This document shows positions 17,214 to 26,171 of a DNA stretch of 42,924 bases, piece by piece. The stretch is from Bacteroides sp. (GTDB taxonomy: Bacteria > Bacteroidota > Bacteroidia > Bacteroidales > Bacteroidaceae). Both the position numbers and the translations under genes were made by a program. Numbering within the stretch: the first letter of the stretch is position 1; every line of letters starts with the position of its first letter. Location of the stretch: positions 1-42,924 of the forward strand of contig SUXX01000014.1 of the NCBI GenBank assembly GCA_015060735.1, in the 5' to 3' direction. The notes below the pieces were generated by a model. That model was not told the DNA's origin. It worked only from the letters and a program-made list of their open reading frames with translations, and ran no database searches.

Positions 17214-17232
17214 ACCCGTTAAAATTAATTTT

Positions 17233-18192
17233 ATGAAAAGAAAAACATTTGCCACAGCTTTATGCTGTGTTTGTAGCTTGTTTGCAGGATGCGAACAGGT
17301 TGATGATTTGAACGCATCGGGGGAAGATTTAAGAATGTCATTGGTGGCTGGAATAGGACTGTCTGCCAGTCGTTATGCAGGTAATTCTCCTAATGAGATA
17401 GTTTTTGCAGCCAATGATGTTATCGGTTTGAAGGTCAATGAGGAGGACTTTGTTCAATGGAAGTTTGATGGAGCCAAATGGAGAACAGTAGGGAATGCTG
17501 TTTATTGGGAAGATAAGACAAGCTCTCATTCTTTTTATGCTTTCTATCCTTATGCAGCTAATGCTTCATTGGGAAATGTACCGATGCCTTATTTGGATGG
17601 TCAAGATGGAAGCATGGCCAAATTGGGGAAACATGATTTTCTAGTGGCATCCAAAATACAGTCTTATGGTGACGATGGGACGGTTTCTTTTACTGATGGG
17701 AATACTTTTACTCATGTATCATCATTAATTAGTTTAACAATAAAAGGAGGTGGTGACTTGAATAACGCTAGTTTAAGTAAAATATCTTTTAGGGGAACAA
17801 ATCTTATTACGTCTTCGACTTATTCGTTTGAAGATAAAAAGATTAAGTTAGTAAATGAAAATCAAGATGAATTAAGTATGGCACTGACAAACTGTGTTAT
17901 GAGCTCCGGTGATAAAACATTTTATTTCATTCTGAATTCGGGAACAGTTTACTTGTCGGCAGTTACTTTATCCATTCATTATACGGTGGATAATGTTAAA
18001 TATAAAGCGGAAAAAATAGGAATTCAAAAGGATGTGAATGATAAGTTTGAGAGTGGAAAACGATATGACTATATCGTTACTATCGTTGACAATTCGTTGA
18101 AAATGACCGGAAACGAAATAAAGGATTGGGAAGCTGGAAATTCTTTAGGCAATATAACGATTAACGGTGAAAAAGAGGAAACACAATCATGA
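17233..18192 (+). CDS. Fimbrillin-family (Mfa-like) lipoprotein
   Basis: This 319-residue protein has a lipoprotein signal peptide with lipobox LFAGC (Cys20), followed by the acidic stretch EQVDD that resembles surface-export signals of Bacteroidota lipoproteins. The body fits the Mfa-like fimbrillin family, with an N-terminal beta domain (FAANDVIGLKVNE, HSFYAFYPY) and the characteristic C-terminal repeat-like end (GKRYDYIVTIVDNSLKMTG, IKDWEAGNSLGNITI). Such proteins form or decorate type V pili after proteolytic cutting by a gingipain-like protease at Arg. The downstream lipoprotein gene overlaps by 4 bases (ATGA), so the two are translationally coupled. Whether it polymerises is not known. 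Confidence 0.75.
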   Translation: MKRKTFATALCCVCSLFAGCEQVDDLNASGEDLRMSLVAGIGLSASRYAGNSPNEIVFAANDVIGLKVNEEDFVQWKFDGAKWRTVGNAVYWEDKTSSHSFYAFYPYAANASLGNVPMPYLDGQDGSMAKLGKHDFLVASKIQSYGDDGTVSFTDGNTFTHVSSLISLTIKGGGDLNNASLSKISFRGTNLITSSTYSFEDKKIKLVNENQDELSMALTNCVMSSGDKTFYFILNSGTVYLSAVTLSIHYTVDNVKYKAEKIGIQKDVNDKFESGKRYDYIVTIVDNSLKMTGNEIKDWEAGNSLGNITINGEKEETQS

Positions 18193-19508
18193 AGAAGAAA
18201 ATCTTTTATTTATTGACTATTAGTCTGTTGGTACTCAGTTGCCAACAGTTGCCTGATGATGATGTTTTGATGGACGAGGAGATGGAAGAATCCCTAAAGG
18301 TGGAAGTTCGTTCGGCTGAAGGAGCCAAAATCATTTATCCGCTTCAGCTGTATGCTTTCGGAGAGGATGGGCAGCTGGTTGCTTCTCAGACAGTCAAGAA
18401 GGTTGAAGATGAAATGTCGTTGCCTATGGCTGGAGGAGATTATCAGGTGGTAGCTGTTTCTGGATTGTCAGATGCTTATCAGATGCCTGAAAAACTAGCT
18501 TTGGATGAGGAAATTGTTTATTTAGGTTCTGAAGCGGCAGATACCCCGTTAATGATGGGAAGAGCGGATGTAAATATTGGTCGAAGTGCAGATGAAACAG
18601 TGGAGTTAACTCTTTCTCACGTTGTAGCGGCTTTAAATGTTACTTTGAAGAATGTGCCGAAAGGGGTGTCTGAGGTGCAATTGACACTTTCGCCCTTATA
18701 TTCTTCCATTTCAATGGATGGAACGTATGGTGGAAAACCGCAAAAGGTGAAAGTTGATTGTATTCAAACTTCCACCGGAGTATGGATTGGTGAAACTTCC
18801 TATGTTTTTCCAGGATGTGGGAAGGAGACGGTCTTCTCTATTGAATTTAAGTCAGAAAACGGGACAGAGGTGACTTATGGTTATACTTATAAGGGAATTC
18901 CTGAAGCCAACAAGCCATTTAATGTGACAGGTAGTTATTCTGATGGTGTAATTATAGGCGGAGATTTCGATGTAAACGATTGGGAAGGAGGCATTGAGGT
19001 GGAATTTGAATTCGGTGCAAGCGTAACTCCGGATGAGGAAGAGGAGAATGAAACCGATGGGCCGACAACAGATTTGACCGGTGTACCCGAAGTGGGTACT
19101 ATTTGGAACGATATGATCGTAGCTGATATAAATGAAGCAGAAGATGGGGGAGTGGACTTGTTATTGATGTCACTGGATGAATGGGAAATTATCACTTCGC
19201 AAGCCGATGAGGTGACGGAAGGATATACCGTAAATGGTCTTTCGGGTTGGCGTTTTCCCAATCATGATGAAGCGGCATTACTTCGGGCTAGATTCAGTGG
19301 TAGTAAACGTTTGGAACTGAATGATTTGATTGCGACCTACGATGCTCGATTGTATGGCCTAGCCGGTGGAGAGAAAGAGCGTTATCTGTGTTTGAAGGAA
19401 GATGTGTTTTATTCGTTCCAGTTCATTAGTGGAACTCGAACAACCAAGGCCGGTGAAAAGCGATCTTATTATGCTCGTCTAGTCAAAACTTACCGCTATG
19501 AGGATTGA
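18189..19508 (+). CDS. FimB/Mfa2-like lipoprotein with C-terminal lectin-like domain
   Basis: This is a 439-residue lipoprotein with lipobox LVLSC (Cys18) followed by a highly acidic stretch (PDDDVLMDEEMEE) that resembles surface-localisation signals. Residues about 36-275 resemble the FimB/Mfa2 pilus anchor family: LQLYAFGEDGQLV, YQVVAVSGL, then a second domain ending VNDWEGGIEVEFEFG. An acidic linker (about 280-300) leads to a C-terminal domain with LSGWRFPNHDEAALLRARF, YLCLKEDVFYSFQF and a final YYARLVKTYRYE. That domain recalls the DUF1566/C-type-lectin-like domains often fused to Bacteroidales adhesins. It is probably an anchor or tip of a pilus made with the upstream fimbrillin. Domain calls are by eye. 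Confidence 0.65.
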   Translation: MKKKIFYLLTISLLVLSCQQLPDDDVLMDEEMEESLKVEVRSAEGAKIIYPLQLYAFGEDGQLVASQTVKKVEDEMSLPMAGGDYQVVAVSGLSDAYQMPEKLALDEEIVYLGSEAADTPLMMGRADVNIGRSADETVELTLSHVVAALNVTLKNVPKGVSEVQLTLSPLYSSISMDGTYGGKPQKVKVDCIQTSTGVWIGETSYVFPGCGKETVFSIEFKSENGTEVTYGYTYKGIPEANKPFNVTGSYSDGVIIGGDFDVNDWEGGIEVEFEFGASVTPDEEEENETDGPTTDLTGVPEVGTIWNDMIVADINEAEDGGVDLLLMSLDEWEIITSQADEVTEGYTVNGLSGWRFPNHDEAALLRARFSGSKRLELNDLIATYDARLYGLAGGEKERYLCLKEDVFYSFQFISGTRTTKAGEKRSYYARLVKTYRYED

Positions 19509-19509
19509 A

Positions 19510-19552
19510 AAAGAAACTTCCTGTTGGAGCATGTCCAGCAGGAAGTTTCTTT
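19510..19552. terminator. Two-way terminator
   Basis: A 19-bp stem (19510-19528 with 19534-19552, one G-U pair, 5-base loop) lies between the convergent FimB-like and FadL-like genes. On the minus strand it runs into TTTTTTC. It probably serves both genes. Confidence 0.85.
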
Positions 19553-19583
19553 AATTTATCTAATTATTCTCTCTTTTCTCCAA

Positions 19584-20930
19584 TTAGAATGTGATATCCA
19601 ATGAAGCACCTACTACGTCATTCTTGCGAGTGTAGTTGCGAGTAACCTTGCTGGCAGCGTTTGTAACTTCATGTTCGCCATAGAATGAGTGCATGTAACC
19701 TACGTTCAGCTTCATCTTTTCAGAGAACTTGTATGCACCACCGACGCAAAGAGCTGTAGAGCTGATGTTGAAATTGATGTCAGACATGTCTGTGTCATCG
19801 AAGCCATACTGAGTACGTTGTCCACCGAGGCTCAACAATACTTTGTCGTTTACATCCCATTCAATACCCAAGTTTGCTTCCCAAGTATTGTCGCCGTTCT
19901 TGATTGGAGTACCTTGAGCTTTCTTGTCCCAATAGTAGTGGAAACCACCCATTGCACGGACAGCATCAGTGATTTGGTATTGAGCACCCAAAGTTAAGAT
20001 AGCTGGAATGTCTGAGCGAACCTTTGCACCATCCTTGTAAGCAGCCATCATAGCATCAACGTTTGCACTGTTGTTTGCGTCATTTTCTAGATTAATCTTA
20101 GTGCGGAATTCGTACTTGGCAGCCAAGTTCAACTTGCCCAAGTTCCAATCCAAACCAATAATCGGAGTGATACCGAAACCGCTTTGTGAACAGTCAAGGG
20201 TCAAATCTGTTGATGTTGCTACACCTGGCATGGTTACGTTTGTGCCAGCAACAGGATGAACAAATGTTACATCGCCAGAAATGCCTGTAATGGCACCTTC
20301 GTATGCACAATTAGCCAAAACGCCACGGAGACCACCGAATACAGAGAAGTTGTCTGCTAATCTGTAAGTTCCACCTACTTGGAAACCGTAGAAGTACTGC
20401 TTGCCGATAAGGCTTTGATTCATGGCATATTTTGAAACCATTGCACCAGCAGGCAATTGGCTGTTAGCTGCTACCCCTTGTGCGAGAGCTCCATAAACCA
20501 ATTCTTCAAACATAGGTAAGCCGTTTTCGAACTCGCACTTACCACCACCGCCACCAACAGCGAACTGAGCAGAAACCGACCACTTGTCGTTGATTACATA
20601 AGCTGCTTGGATAGAAGGAATTACTGGAGCTTTGGCCACACCTTCGAAGTATTTGTCTGTTGCTCCGCCGTTCAATTGGAACATTTGGCCGGTTGCATCG
20701 ATTTGACGCTTTTGCCAAGCTGCTTGCCAGCTGATAGACAAATGAAAACCTTGCGGCATGAAGGCAATACCTGCTGGGTTGCTGTATACACCGTCAATAG
20801 CGATAACAGCATCGCGTGCCGGGTTACGAAGGAAAGCTGCATTCTGATTAGTGTTGGTTAAAATACCACCTGCGAAAGTTGAATTTGAAACCATTAGTGC
20901 CGTTGCACCGATTAAAAATAATTTCTTCAT
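19584..20930 (-). CDS. OmpP1/FadL-type outer-membrane protein
   Basis: This 448-residue beta-barrel has a signal peptide (about residues 1-20, ending STFAG) and an N-terminal plug-like segment typical of FadL transporters (GGILTNTNQNAAFLRNPARDAV, then GVYSNPAGIAFMPQGFHLSIS). FadL proteins take up hydrophobic compounds such as long-chain fatty acids. Alternating aromatic barrel strands and a terminal strand ending in Phe (VVGASLDITF) support outer-membrane insertion. Its substrate in this organism is unknown. It has the best-matching promoter in the region and ends at a two-way terminator, so it is monocistronic. Confidence 0.88.
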   Translation of the reverse strand: MKKLFLIGATALMVSNSTFAGGILTNTNQNAAFLRNPARDAVIAIDGVYSNPAGIAFMPQGFHLSISWQAAWQKRQIDATGQMFQLNGGATDKYFEGVAKAPVIPSIQAAYVINDKWSVSAQFAVGGGGGKCEFENGLPMFEELVYGALAQGVAANSQLPAGAMVSKYAMNQSLIGKQYFYGFQVGGTYRLADNFSVFGGLRGVLANCAYEGAITGISGDVTFVHPVAGTNVTMPGVATSTDLTLDCSQSGFGITPIIGLDWNLGKLNLAAKYEFRTKINLENDANNSANVDAMMAAYKDGAKVRSDIPAILTLGAQYQITDAVRAMGGFHYYWDKKAQGTPIKNGDNTWEANLGIEWDVNDKVLLSLGGQRTQYGFDDTDMSDINFNISSTALCVGGAYKFSEKMKLNVGYMHSFYGEHEVTNAASKVTRNYTRKNDVVGASLDITF

Positions 20931-20959
20931 TTCTTCTAATTAATTTGAATTTGCGGGTG

Positions 20960-20991
20960 CAAAGATAGATTAAAATTACACATAAACCAAA
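20960..20991 (-). promoter_or_regulatory. Promoter of FadL-like gene
   Basis: On the minus strand TTTG (20988-20991) and TATCTTTG (20960-20967) are separated by exactly 20 bases, a full match to the Bacteroidota consensus, about 30 bases before the start codon. Confidence 0.8.
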
Positions 20992-21142
20992 TAAATGTGC
21001 ATTATTTTATAGAATCATCCAAATAACCAACCGTTTCAAGAGAAACTTTTAAATAAATTAGGTTGCTGTGTGTATGGAATGATGTCTTGTGGATTCTTTA
21101 TATTTGCTTGCTGTTTGATATCGTTATTTCCCATCTTTGTTG

Positions 21143-21150
21143 TACCTTTG
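21143..21150 (+). promoter_or_regulatory. -7 element upstream of MATE gene
   Basis: TACCTTTG matches TAnnTTTG, 24 bases before the ATG. A TTTG at 21114-21117 is 25 bases upstream, longer than ideal. Confidence 0.45.
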
Positions 21151-21174
21151 TACCTCATTTGATATTTTGCATTT

Positions 21175-22500
21175 ATGTACTATTCAAACAAAGAAATCTG
21201 GAATGTCAGCTATCCCATTTTGTTGGCATTGTTAGCTCAAAATATAATAAATGTGACCGATACAGCTTTTTTAGGGCATGTAGGCGAAGTGGAATTAGGG
21301 GCATCCGCAATGGGTGGGCTGCTTTATATCTGTATTTTTACGGTGGCATTTGGCTTTAGTGCAGGTTCGCAAATCATGATTGCCCGACGAAACGGGGAAG
21401 GGCGATACCGGGATGTAGGGCCTGTGATGATGCAAGGATGCCTGTTCTTGTTGGCTATGGCAGCTGTGGTCTTTGGCTTATGTCGATGGTCGATGCCTAT
21501 TATCGTACGGATGCTGATTTCATCCGATAATATTTATGATGCTACGTGTGAATTTCTGCATTGGCGAATGTTCGGTTTCTTTTTCTCTTTCGTGAACGTG
21601 ATGTTCCGTGCTCTTTATGTAGGAATTACCCGAACGAAGGTGTTGACCATCAATGCGGTAGTGATGGCGATGGTGAATGTATTCCTCGATTATGCTTTGA
21701 TATTCGGACAATTTGGTTTTCCGGAAATGGGCCTGAAAGGAGCAGCGGTAGCTTCGGTTATAGCAGAGGCGGCTTCTACGATGTTTTGTTTAATTTATAC
21801 CTGGTTCTGTATCGACTTGAAGAAGTATGGCATGAATCGTTGGCCGCAACCGGATATTGTTTTGTTGGGTCGTATTCTTAGCATTTCTTGTTTTACGATG
21901 GTGCAATATTTCATTTCCATGGCTACTTGGTTTGTGTTCTTTATGGCGGTTGAACGCTTGGGTGAGCGGGAACTGGCCATCGCCAACATTGTACGAAGCA
22001 TCTACATCGTATTATTGATACCAGTGCAAGCCCTCTCCACGGCTGCCAACACGTTAGTGAGTAACCTGATTGGTGCCGGAGGTATCGGCGGAGTGATGAA
22101 TTTGATGAAGAAGATAGCCAAGGTGTCGTTGGCCATTGTAGCGGTTTGTGTTGTGTTGATGGTGATTTTCCCAAAATTGTTCCTTTCGATATATACGAAT
22201 GAAGCGACTTTGCTGGCGGAATCCGTATCCTCGCTATATATTATCGGGGTAGCGATGTTGGTAGCAGCCGTAGCTAATATTTACTTCAATGGTATTTCCG
22301 GTACGGGGAATACTCAGGCTGCACTTTGGTTGGAAACAGCAACCTTGGTTGTGTATGGAGTTTATATATTTGTCGTAGGTTGGTGGGTACAGGCACCGGT
22401 AGCTGTTTGTTTCACTACCGAGATACTTTATTATTCGTTATTGCTTGTAGCAAGCCTTATTTACTTGAAAAAAGCAAAATGGCAGAATAAAAAGGTATGA
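21175..22500 (+). CDS. MATE-family efflux transporter
   Basis: This 441-residue inner-membrane protein belongs to the multidrug and toxic-compound extrusion family, in the DinF-like branch by appearance. It shows twelve hydrophobic segments, the N-terminal MATE pattern (WNVSYPILLALLAQNIINVTDTAFLGHVG), the GFSAGSQIMIARRNGEG loop, FRALYVGITRT, and the duplicated half-repeat in the second half (IPVQALSTAANTLVSNLIGAG). The length is normal. MATE proteins export cationic drugs or metabolites in exchange for Na+ or H+. The substrate cannot be inferred. Its promoter is divergent from that of the FadL-like gene; ffh follows in the same direction with its own promoter-like site. Confidence 0.92.
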   Translation: MYYSNKEIWNVSYPILLALLAQNIINVTDTAFLGHVGEVELGASAMGGLLYICIFTVAFGFSAGSQIMIARRNGEGRYRDVGPVMMQGCLFLLAMAAVVFGLCRWSMPIIVRMLISSDNIYDATCEFLHWRMFGFFFSFVNVMFRALYVGITRTKVLTINAVVMAMVNVFLDYALIFGQFGFPEMGLKGAAVASVIAEAASTMFCLIYTWFCIDLKKYGMNRWPQPDIVLLGRILSISCFTMVQYFISMATWFVFFMAVERLGERELAIANIVRSIYIVLLIPVQALSTAANTLVSNLIGAGGIGGVMNLMKKIAKVSLAIVAVCVVLMVIFPKLFLSIYTNEATLLAESVSSLYIIGVAMLVAAVANIYFNGISGTGNTQAALWLETATLVVYGVYIFVVGWWVQAPVAVCFTTEILYYSLLLVASLIYLKKAKWQNKKV

Positions 22501-22517
22501 TTTACAGATGTTTTTTG

Positions 22518-22525
22518 TAATTTTG
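22518..22525 (+). promoter_or_regulatory. -7 element of ffh promoter
   Basis: TAATTTTG matches TAnnTTTG, 42 bases before the ffh start. No clear TTTG lies at -33. Confidence 0.45.
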
Positions 22526-22567
22526 CACTCCAAATTGTTTAGAATAAAATAATAACACATAAAATAT

Positions 22568-23902
22568 ATGTTCGATAATTTAAGTGAAAGACTGGAACGG
22601 TCTTTTAAAATTCTGAAAGGTGAAGGTAAGATCACCGAAATTAATGTCGCGGAAACATTGAAAGATGTACGTAAGGCGTTGTTGGATGCCGACGTAAATT
22701 ATAAGGTAGCGAAGAACTTTACAGATACCGTAAAGGAAAAGGCTTTGGGACAGAACGTATTGACTGCCGTGAAGCCGAGCCAGTTGATGGTGAAGATTGT
22801 ACATGATGAATTGACCCAATTGATGGGCGGTGAAACAGCCGAACTGAAGTTGGAAGGACGTCCGGCTATTATCTTGATGTCGGGTCTTCAGGGTTCGGGT
22901 AAGACTACCTTCTCTGGAAAGTTGGCTCGTATGCTCAAGACCAAGAAGAACCGCAAGCCGTTGTTGGTGGCTTGTGACGTATATCGTCCGGCGGCCATTG
23001 AACAGCTGAGAGTACTTGGCGAACAAATCAATGTGCCTGTATACAGTGAATTGGAAAGCAAGAATCCGGTACAGATAGCCTTGAATGCCATTCACGAAGC
23101 CAAGGCAAAGGGATATGACTTGGTGATTGTCGATACAGCCGGTCGTTTGGCTGTCGACGAGCAGATGATGAATGAAATTGAAGCTATTAAGAAAGCCATA
23201 AACCCGGATGAAACACTTTTTGTGGTTGACTCCATGACTGGTCAGGATGCAGTAAATACTGCCCGCGAATTTAATGAACGTCTCGACTTTGATGGTGTTG
23301 TATTAACTAAGCTCGATGGTGATACTCGTGGTGGTGCTGCCCTTTCTATCCGTACGGTGGTGAACAAACCTATCAAGTTTGTAGGTACTGGCGAAAAGTT
23401 GGAAGCTATCGATCAGTTCCACCCATCGCGTATGGCCGACCGTATCTTGGGGATGGGCGATATTGTTTCGTTGGTAGAACGTGCCCAAGAGCAATATGAT
23501 GAAGAAGAAGCCAAGCGACTTCAGAAGAAGATTCAGAAGAATCAGTTCGACTTCAACGACTTCATGTCCCAGATTCAGCAAATCAAGAAGATGGGTAACT
23601 TAAAGGAACTCGCCTCGATGATTCCGGGGGTAGGCAAGGCTATTAAGGATATTGATATTGACGATAATGCCTTCAAGAGCATCGAAGCCATCATCAATTC
23701 CATGACACCGGAAGAACGTAAGCGTCCGGAAATCTTGAACGGAAGCCGTCGTCAGCGTATTGCTAAGGGTAGCGGAACGAATATTCAAGAAGTGAACCGT
23801 CTTTTGAAGCAGTTCGATCAAACTCGTAAGATGATGAAGATGGTGACAGGTAGCAAGATGGGCAAAATGATGATGCCGGGAATGCCGAAAATGAAACGAT
23901 AA
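22568..23902 (+). CDS. ffh: Signal recognition particle protein
   Basis: Ffh (SRP54) binds signal sequences on ribosomes and, with 4.5S RNA and FtsY, targets membrane proteins. The 444-residue protein has the N domain, a G domain with [15 protein letters not shown] near residue 105, DTAGR near 190 and [13 protein letters not shown] near 245, and a methionine-rich M domain at the C-terminus ([19 protein letters not shown]). The M domain includes the SRP RNA-binding segment [16 protein letters not shown]. Length is normal. No SRP RNA gene was recognised in the window. folD follows 19 bases later. Confidence 0.97.
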   Translation: MFDNLSERLERSFKILKGEGKITEINVAETLKDVRKALLDADVNYKVAKNFTDTVKEKALGQNVLTAVKPSQLMVKIVHDELTQLMGGETAELKLEGRPAIILMSGLQGSGKTTFSGKLARMLKTKKNRKPLLVACDVYRPAAIEQLRVLGEQINVPVYSELESKNPVQIALNAIHEAKAKGYDLVIVDTAGRLAVDEQMMNEIEAIKKAINPDETLFVVDSMTGQDAVNTAREFNERLDFDGVVLTKLDGDTRGGAALSIRTVVNKPIKFVGTGEKLEAIDQFHPSRMADRILGMGDIVSLVERAQEQYDEEEAKRLQKKIQKNQFDFNDFMSQIQQIKKMGNLKELASMIPGVGKAIKDIDIDDNAFKSIEAIINSMTPEERKRPEILNGSRRQRIAKGSGTNIQEVNRLLKQFDQTRKMMKMVTGSKMGKMMMPGMPKMKR

Positions 23903-23921
23903 CTTTATACCTTATTTATAT

Positions 23922-24803
23922 ATGCAACTGATAGACGGAAAAGCAATCTCGGAACAAGTGAAGCAAGAAATTGCTGCAGAAGTAGCCGAAATCGTAGCCA
24001 ATGGTGGCAAACGCCCTCATTTGGCCGCTATCCTCGTGGGACACGATGGAGGTAGCGAAACTTACGTAGCCGCCAAAGTAAAGGCTTGTGAAGTTTGTGG
24101 TTTCAAATCGACATTGATTCGATATGAAGCTGATGTAACTGAAGAAGAATTGTTGGCTAAGGTGCAAGAGTTGAATGAAGATGCCGATGTAGACGGTTTC
24201 ATTGTGCAACTCCCGCTGCCGAAGCACATTTCGGAACAGAAAGTTATCGAAACCATTGATTATCGCAAGGATGTGGACGGTTTCCATCCCATCAATGTAG
24301 GTCGAATGAGTATCGGTCTTCCTTGTTATGTGTCTGCTACCCCTAATGGTATCCTTGAACTGCTAAAGCGTTATAACATCGAGACGCAAGGAAAAAAATG
24401 TGTCGTGTTGGGTCGTAGTAATATCGTGGGTAAGCCAATGGCTACTCTCATGATGCAAAAGGCTTATCCGGGCGATGCTACCGTAACGGTTTGCCATAGT
24501 CGAAGCCGTGACTTGGTGAAGGAATGTCAGGAAGCTGATATTATTATTGCAGCTTTGGGACACCCCAATTTTGTAAAGGCTGAAATGGTAAAAGAAGGTG
24601 CAGTCATTATCGATGTGGGTACTACCCGTGTGCCGGATGCTACTAAGAAGTCTGGTTTCAAACTCACCGGTGATGTGAAGTTCGACGAGGTAGCCCCTAA
24701 GTGTTCTTACATTACTCCGGTTCCCGGTGGAGTAGGCCCAATGACCATTGTATCATTGATGAAGAATACATTGTTAGCCGGTAAAAAGGCGATTTATCAA
24801 TAA
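23922..24803 (+). CDS. folD: Methylenetetrahydrofolate dehydrogenase/cyclohydrolase
   Basis: FolD is the bifunctional enzyme that oxidises 5,10-methylene-THF and hydrolyses methenyl-THF, feeding one-carbon units to purine and formyl-Met synthesis. The 293-residue protein has the conserved Tyr/Lys catalytic segment ([14 protein letters not shown], Lys near residue 51-53), [15 protein letters not shown], the NADP-binding [14 protein letters not shown] loop and the terminal [15 protein letters not shown] signature. The length is typical. It is probably co-transcribed with ffh, as spacing is 19 bases with no hairpin between them. The tRNA-His promoter begins about 35 bases beyond its stop. Confidence 0.96.
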   Translation: MQLIDGKAISEQVKQEIAAEVAEIVANGGKRPHLAAILVGHDGGSETYVAAKVKACEVCGFKSTLIRYEADVTEEELLAKVQELNEDADVDGFIVQLPLPKHISEQKVIETIDYRKDVDGFHPINVGRMSIGLPCYVSATPNGILELLKRYNIETQGKKCVVLGRSNIVGKPMATLMMQKAYPGDATVTVCHSRSRDLVKECQEADIIIAALGHPNFVKAEMVKEGAVIIDVGTTRVPDATKKSGFKLTGDVKFDEVAPKCSYITPVPGGVGPMTIVSLMKNTLLAGKKAIYQ

Positions 24804-24838
24804 AAGGAAACTTTAAAGATAAAAAAGTTGCTTGAAAG

Positions 24839-24869
24839 TTTGCAGGTTCAAGAAAAAGTCGTACCTTTG
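24839..24869 (+). promoter_or_regulatory. Promoter of tRNA-His
   Basis: TTTG (24839-24842) and TACCTTTG (24862-24869) are separated by 19 bases, a full consensus match, placing the start of transcription about 30 bases before the tRNA. Confidence 0.75.
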
Positions 24870-24906
24870 CATCGCTTTCGGAAAGGAAAGCACAAGCAAC
24901 TAACAT

Positions 24907-24981
24907 GGTGACTATAGTTCAGTCGGTTAGAGCGTCAGATTGTGGTTCTGAATGTCGTGGGTTCGAATCCCACTAGTCACC
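24907..24981 (+). tRNA. tRNA-His (anticodon GTG)
   Basis: The acceptor GTGACTA pairs with TAGTCAC. The anticodon stem-loop TCAGA-TTGTGGT-TCTGA gives anticodon GTG, and the T arm is GTGGG-TTCGAAT-CCCAC. The extra G at 24907 (position -1), required by histidyl-tRNA synthetase, pairs with C73. The bases after C73 are CAA, so CCA is not encoded. Confidence 0.94.
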
Positions 24982-24985
24982 CAAA

Positions 24986-25029
24986 GAAATCCTTGATAAT
25001 CAAACGATTATTGAGGATTTTCTTTTTTA
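24986..25029 (+). terminator. Terminator after tRNA-His
   Basis: A 15-bp stem with two G-U pairs (24987-25001 with 25006-25020) and a 4-base loop is followed by TCTTTTTTAT. Confidence 0.75.
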
Positions 25030-25092
25030 TATGACTTTCTTGTTTTAGCGGAATCTTGACAAAAACACCCCGAAAACGGCTGATTTTTATCC

Positions 25093-25122
25093 TTTGTTTC
25101 CTATTTGTTTCCTATTTGTTTC
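25093..25122. repeat. 11-bp tandem repeat downstream of tRNA-His
   Basis: TTTGTTTCCTA is repeated about 2.7 times with a period of exactly 11 bases. It lies in the 356-base gene-free stretch between tRNA-His and the PUL. The rest of that stretch holds the tRNA terminator, AT-rich sequence without ORFs of merit, and the promoter at 25280. A tRNA 3' side next to an accessory locus is a classic integration spot, but no second copy of the tRNA end was seen. Confidence 0.5.
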
Positions 25123-25279
25123 AGCAAAAAAACATATTTAACATGTTGACAATCAGAAGTGATATTGATGTTGTGGCATTAATGCCTGATTTTGTGGAAC
25201 CTGTTTCTTGTATATCTGGGTGTATCTGGTGAAAGGTGGTTTTTTGCTGAAAAACAAGTGCTTTATTAAGGATTTTTTC

Positions 25280-25287
25280 TATCTTTG
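25280..25287 (+). promoter_or_regulatory. -7 element of mannosidase operon A
   Basis: TATCTTTG matches TAnnTTTG, 51 bases before the first gene of the operon. A canonical -33 TTTG is not found at the proper distance, as often seen for promoters needing an activator. Confidence 0.5.
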
Positions 25288-25337
25288 GCAAAATTATAGG
25301 GCACATTGATGTTTTGTAAAACTTATTAAATGTTAGG

Positions 25338-26156
25338 ATGAAAAGGATTTTTGGTTTGATTGTTTGTTTTTTGGTGCTTGGTTGGGGACTTGTGGAGGCA
25401 ACAGAATCGCAGTTACAGCGTGAAAAGTCAAAAAAAGTATATTATAATGCATTCTCACACAATGATTATGAGCATGAGCGGCCTTTGTTCGATGCATTGG
25501 ATTTGGGATTTAACTGTGTAGAAGCTGATTTGTGGTTGATTGATGGAGAACTTTATGTGTCTCATGATAAGCCGGAAGTCAGCCCGGAGATTACTTTTGA
25601 GAAGTTATATTTGCTTCCTTTGGCCGAAAGGATTGCTGCAAACAACGGGAAGGTGCATCGGAAAGGGAAGAAGCCATTTTTTTTGATGATTGATTGCAAA
25701 TCAAATGGTGAAGAGATGTTGCCTGTTTTGAAGAAGAAATTGGAACCTTATCGTTATCTGTTTTGCTCATTGGAAAGTGGAAAATATAAAGAAGGAGCCG
25801 TACTTTTGTTCTTGTCCGGCGACAATCCTCGGCAAACAATTCTTTCGTCGGAGGATGGATACATTTTCCTGGATGGACGTATCAAGGATTTGGGCAAGAA
25901 CATCGATTCAAGACTGATGCCGGTTATCAGCGATAGCTATCCTAGCTACATGACATGGAAAGGCGAAGGAGAAATTCCCGAAGCCGAATTGGAAAAGATG
26001 CGAGGATACATTCACCAGGCACATAAAGAAGGTAAGCTTTTCCGCTGGTATAGTGCTCCGGATACCCCGCAATTCAAGCGTTTCTTTCTCGAAGAAGGAG
26101 TGGACTTGGTTGGTGCGGACGATTTGCAGAGCATGCATAAAGTGTTGCAAGAATAA
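25338..26156 (+). CDS. PLC/GDPD-like phosphodiesterase (exported)
   Basis: This 272-residue protein has a signal peptide (about residues 1-21) and a TIM-barrel phosphodiesterase fold of the PI-PLC/glycerophosphodiesterase superfamily. The visible catalytic pattern is His41 in SHNDYEHERPLFDAL, Glu62 and Asp64 in CVEADLWLIDGELYVSHD (with His76), an Asp in FFLMIDCKSNGE near 118, and a C-terminal LVGADDL strand. The sequence most resembles the AIM6-like branch, whose substrate is not established. It is the first gene of a mannosidase operon, 15 bases before a GH92 gene, and is followed by an alkaline phosphatase two genes on. Cleavage of a phosphodiester on a mannose glycan or an inositol-phosphate link is plausible but unproven. 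Confidence 0.75.
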   Translation: MKRIFGLIVCFLVLGWGLVEATESQLQREKSKKVYYNAFSHNDYEHERPLFDALDLGFNCVEADLWLIDGELYVSHDKPEVSPEITFEKLYLLPLAERIAANNGKVHRKGKKPFFLMIDCKSNGEEMLPVLKKKLEPYRYLFCSLESGKYKEGAVLLFLSGDNPRQTILSSEDGYIFLDGRIKDLGKNIDSRLMPVISDSYPSYMTWKGEGEIPEAELEKMRGYIHQAHKEGKLFRWYSAPDTPQFKRFFLEEGVDLVGADDLQSMHKVLQE

Positions 26157-26171
26157 TGTAAAAAAGAATAT

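Noticed and set aside
24982-25337. Possible CRISPR-like or mobile element signal from the 11-bp tandem repeat
   Set aside because: There are fewer than three short units with no spacers, no cas genes, no integrase and no terminal inverted repeats.
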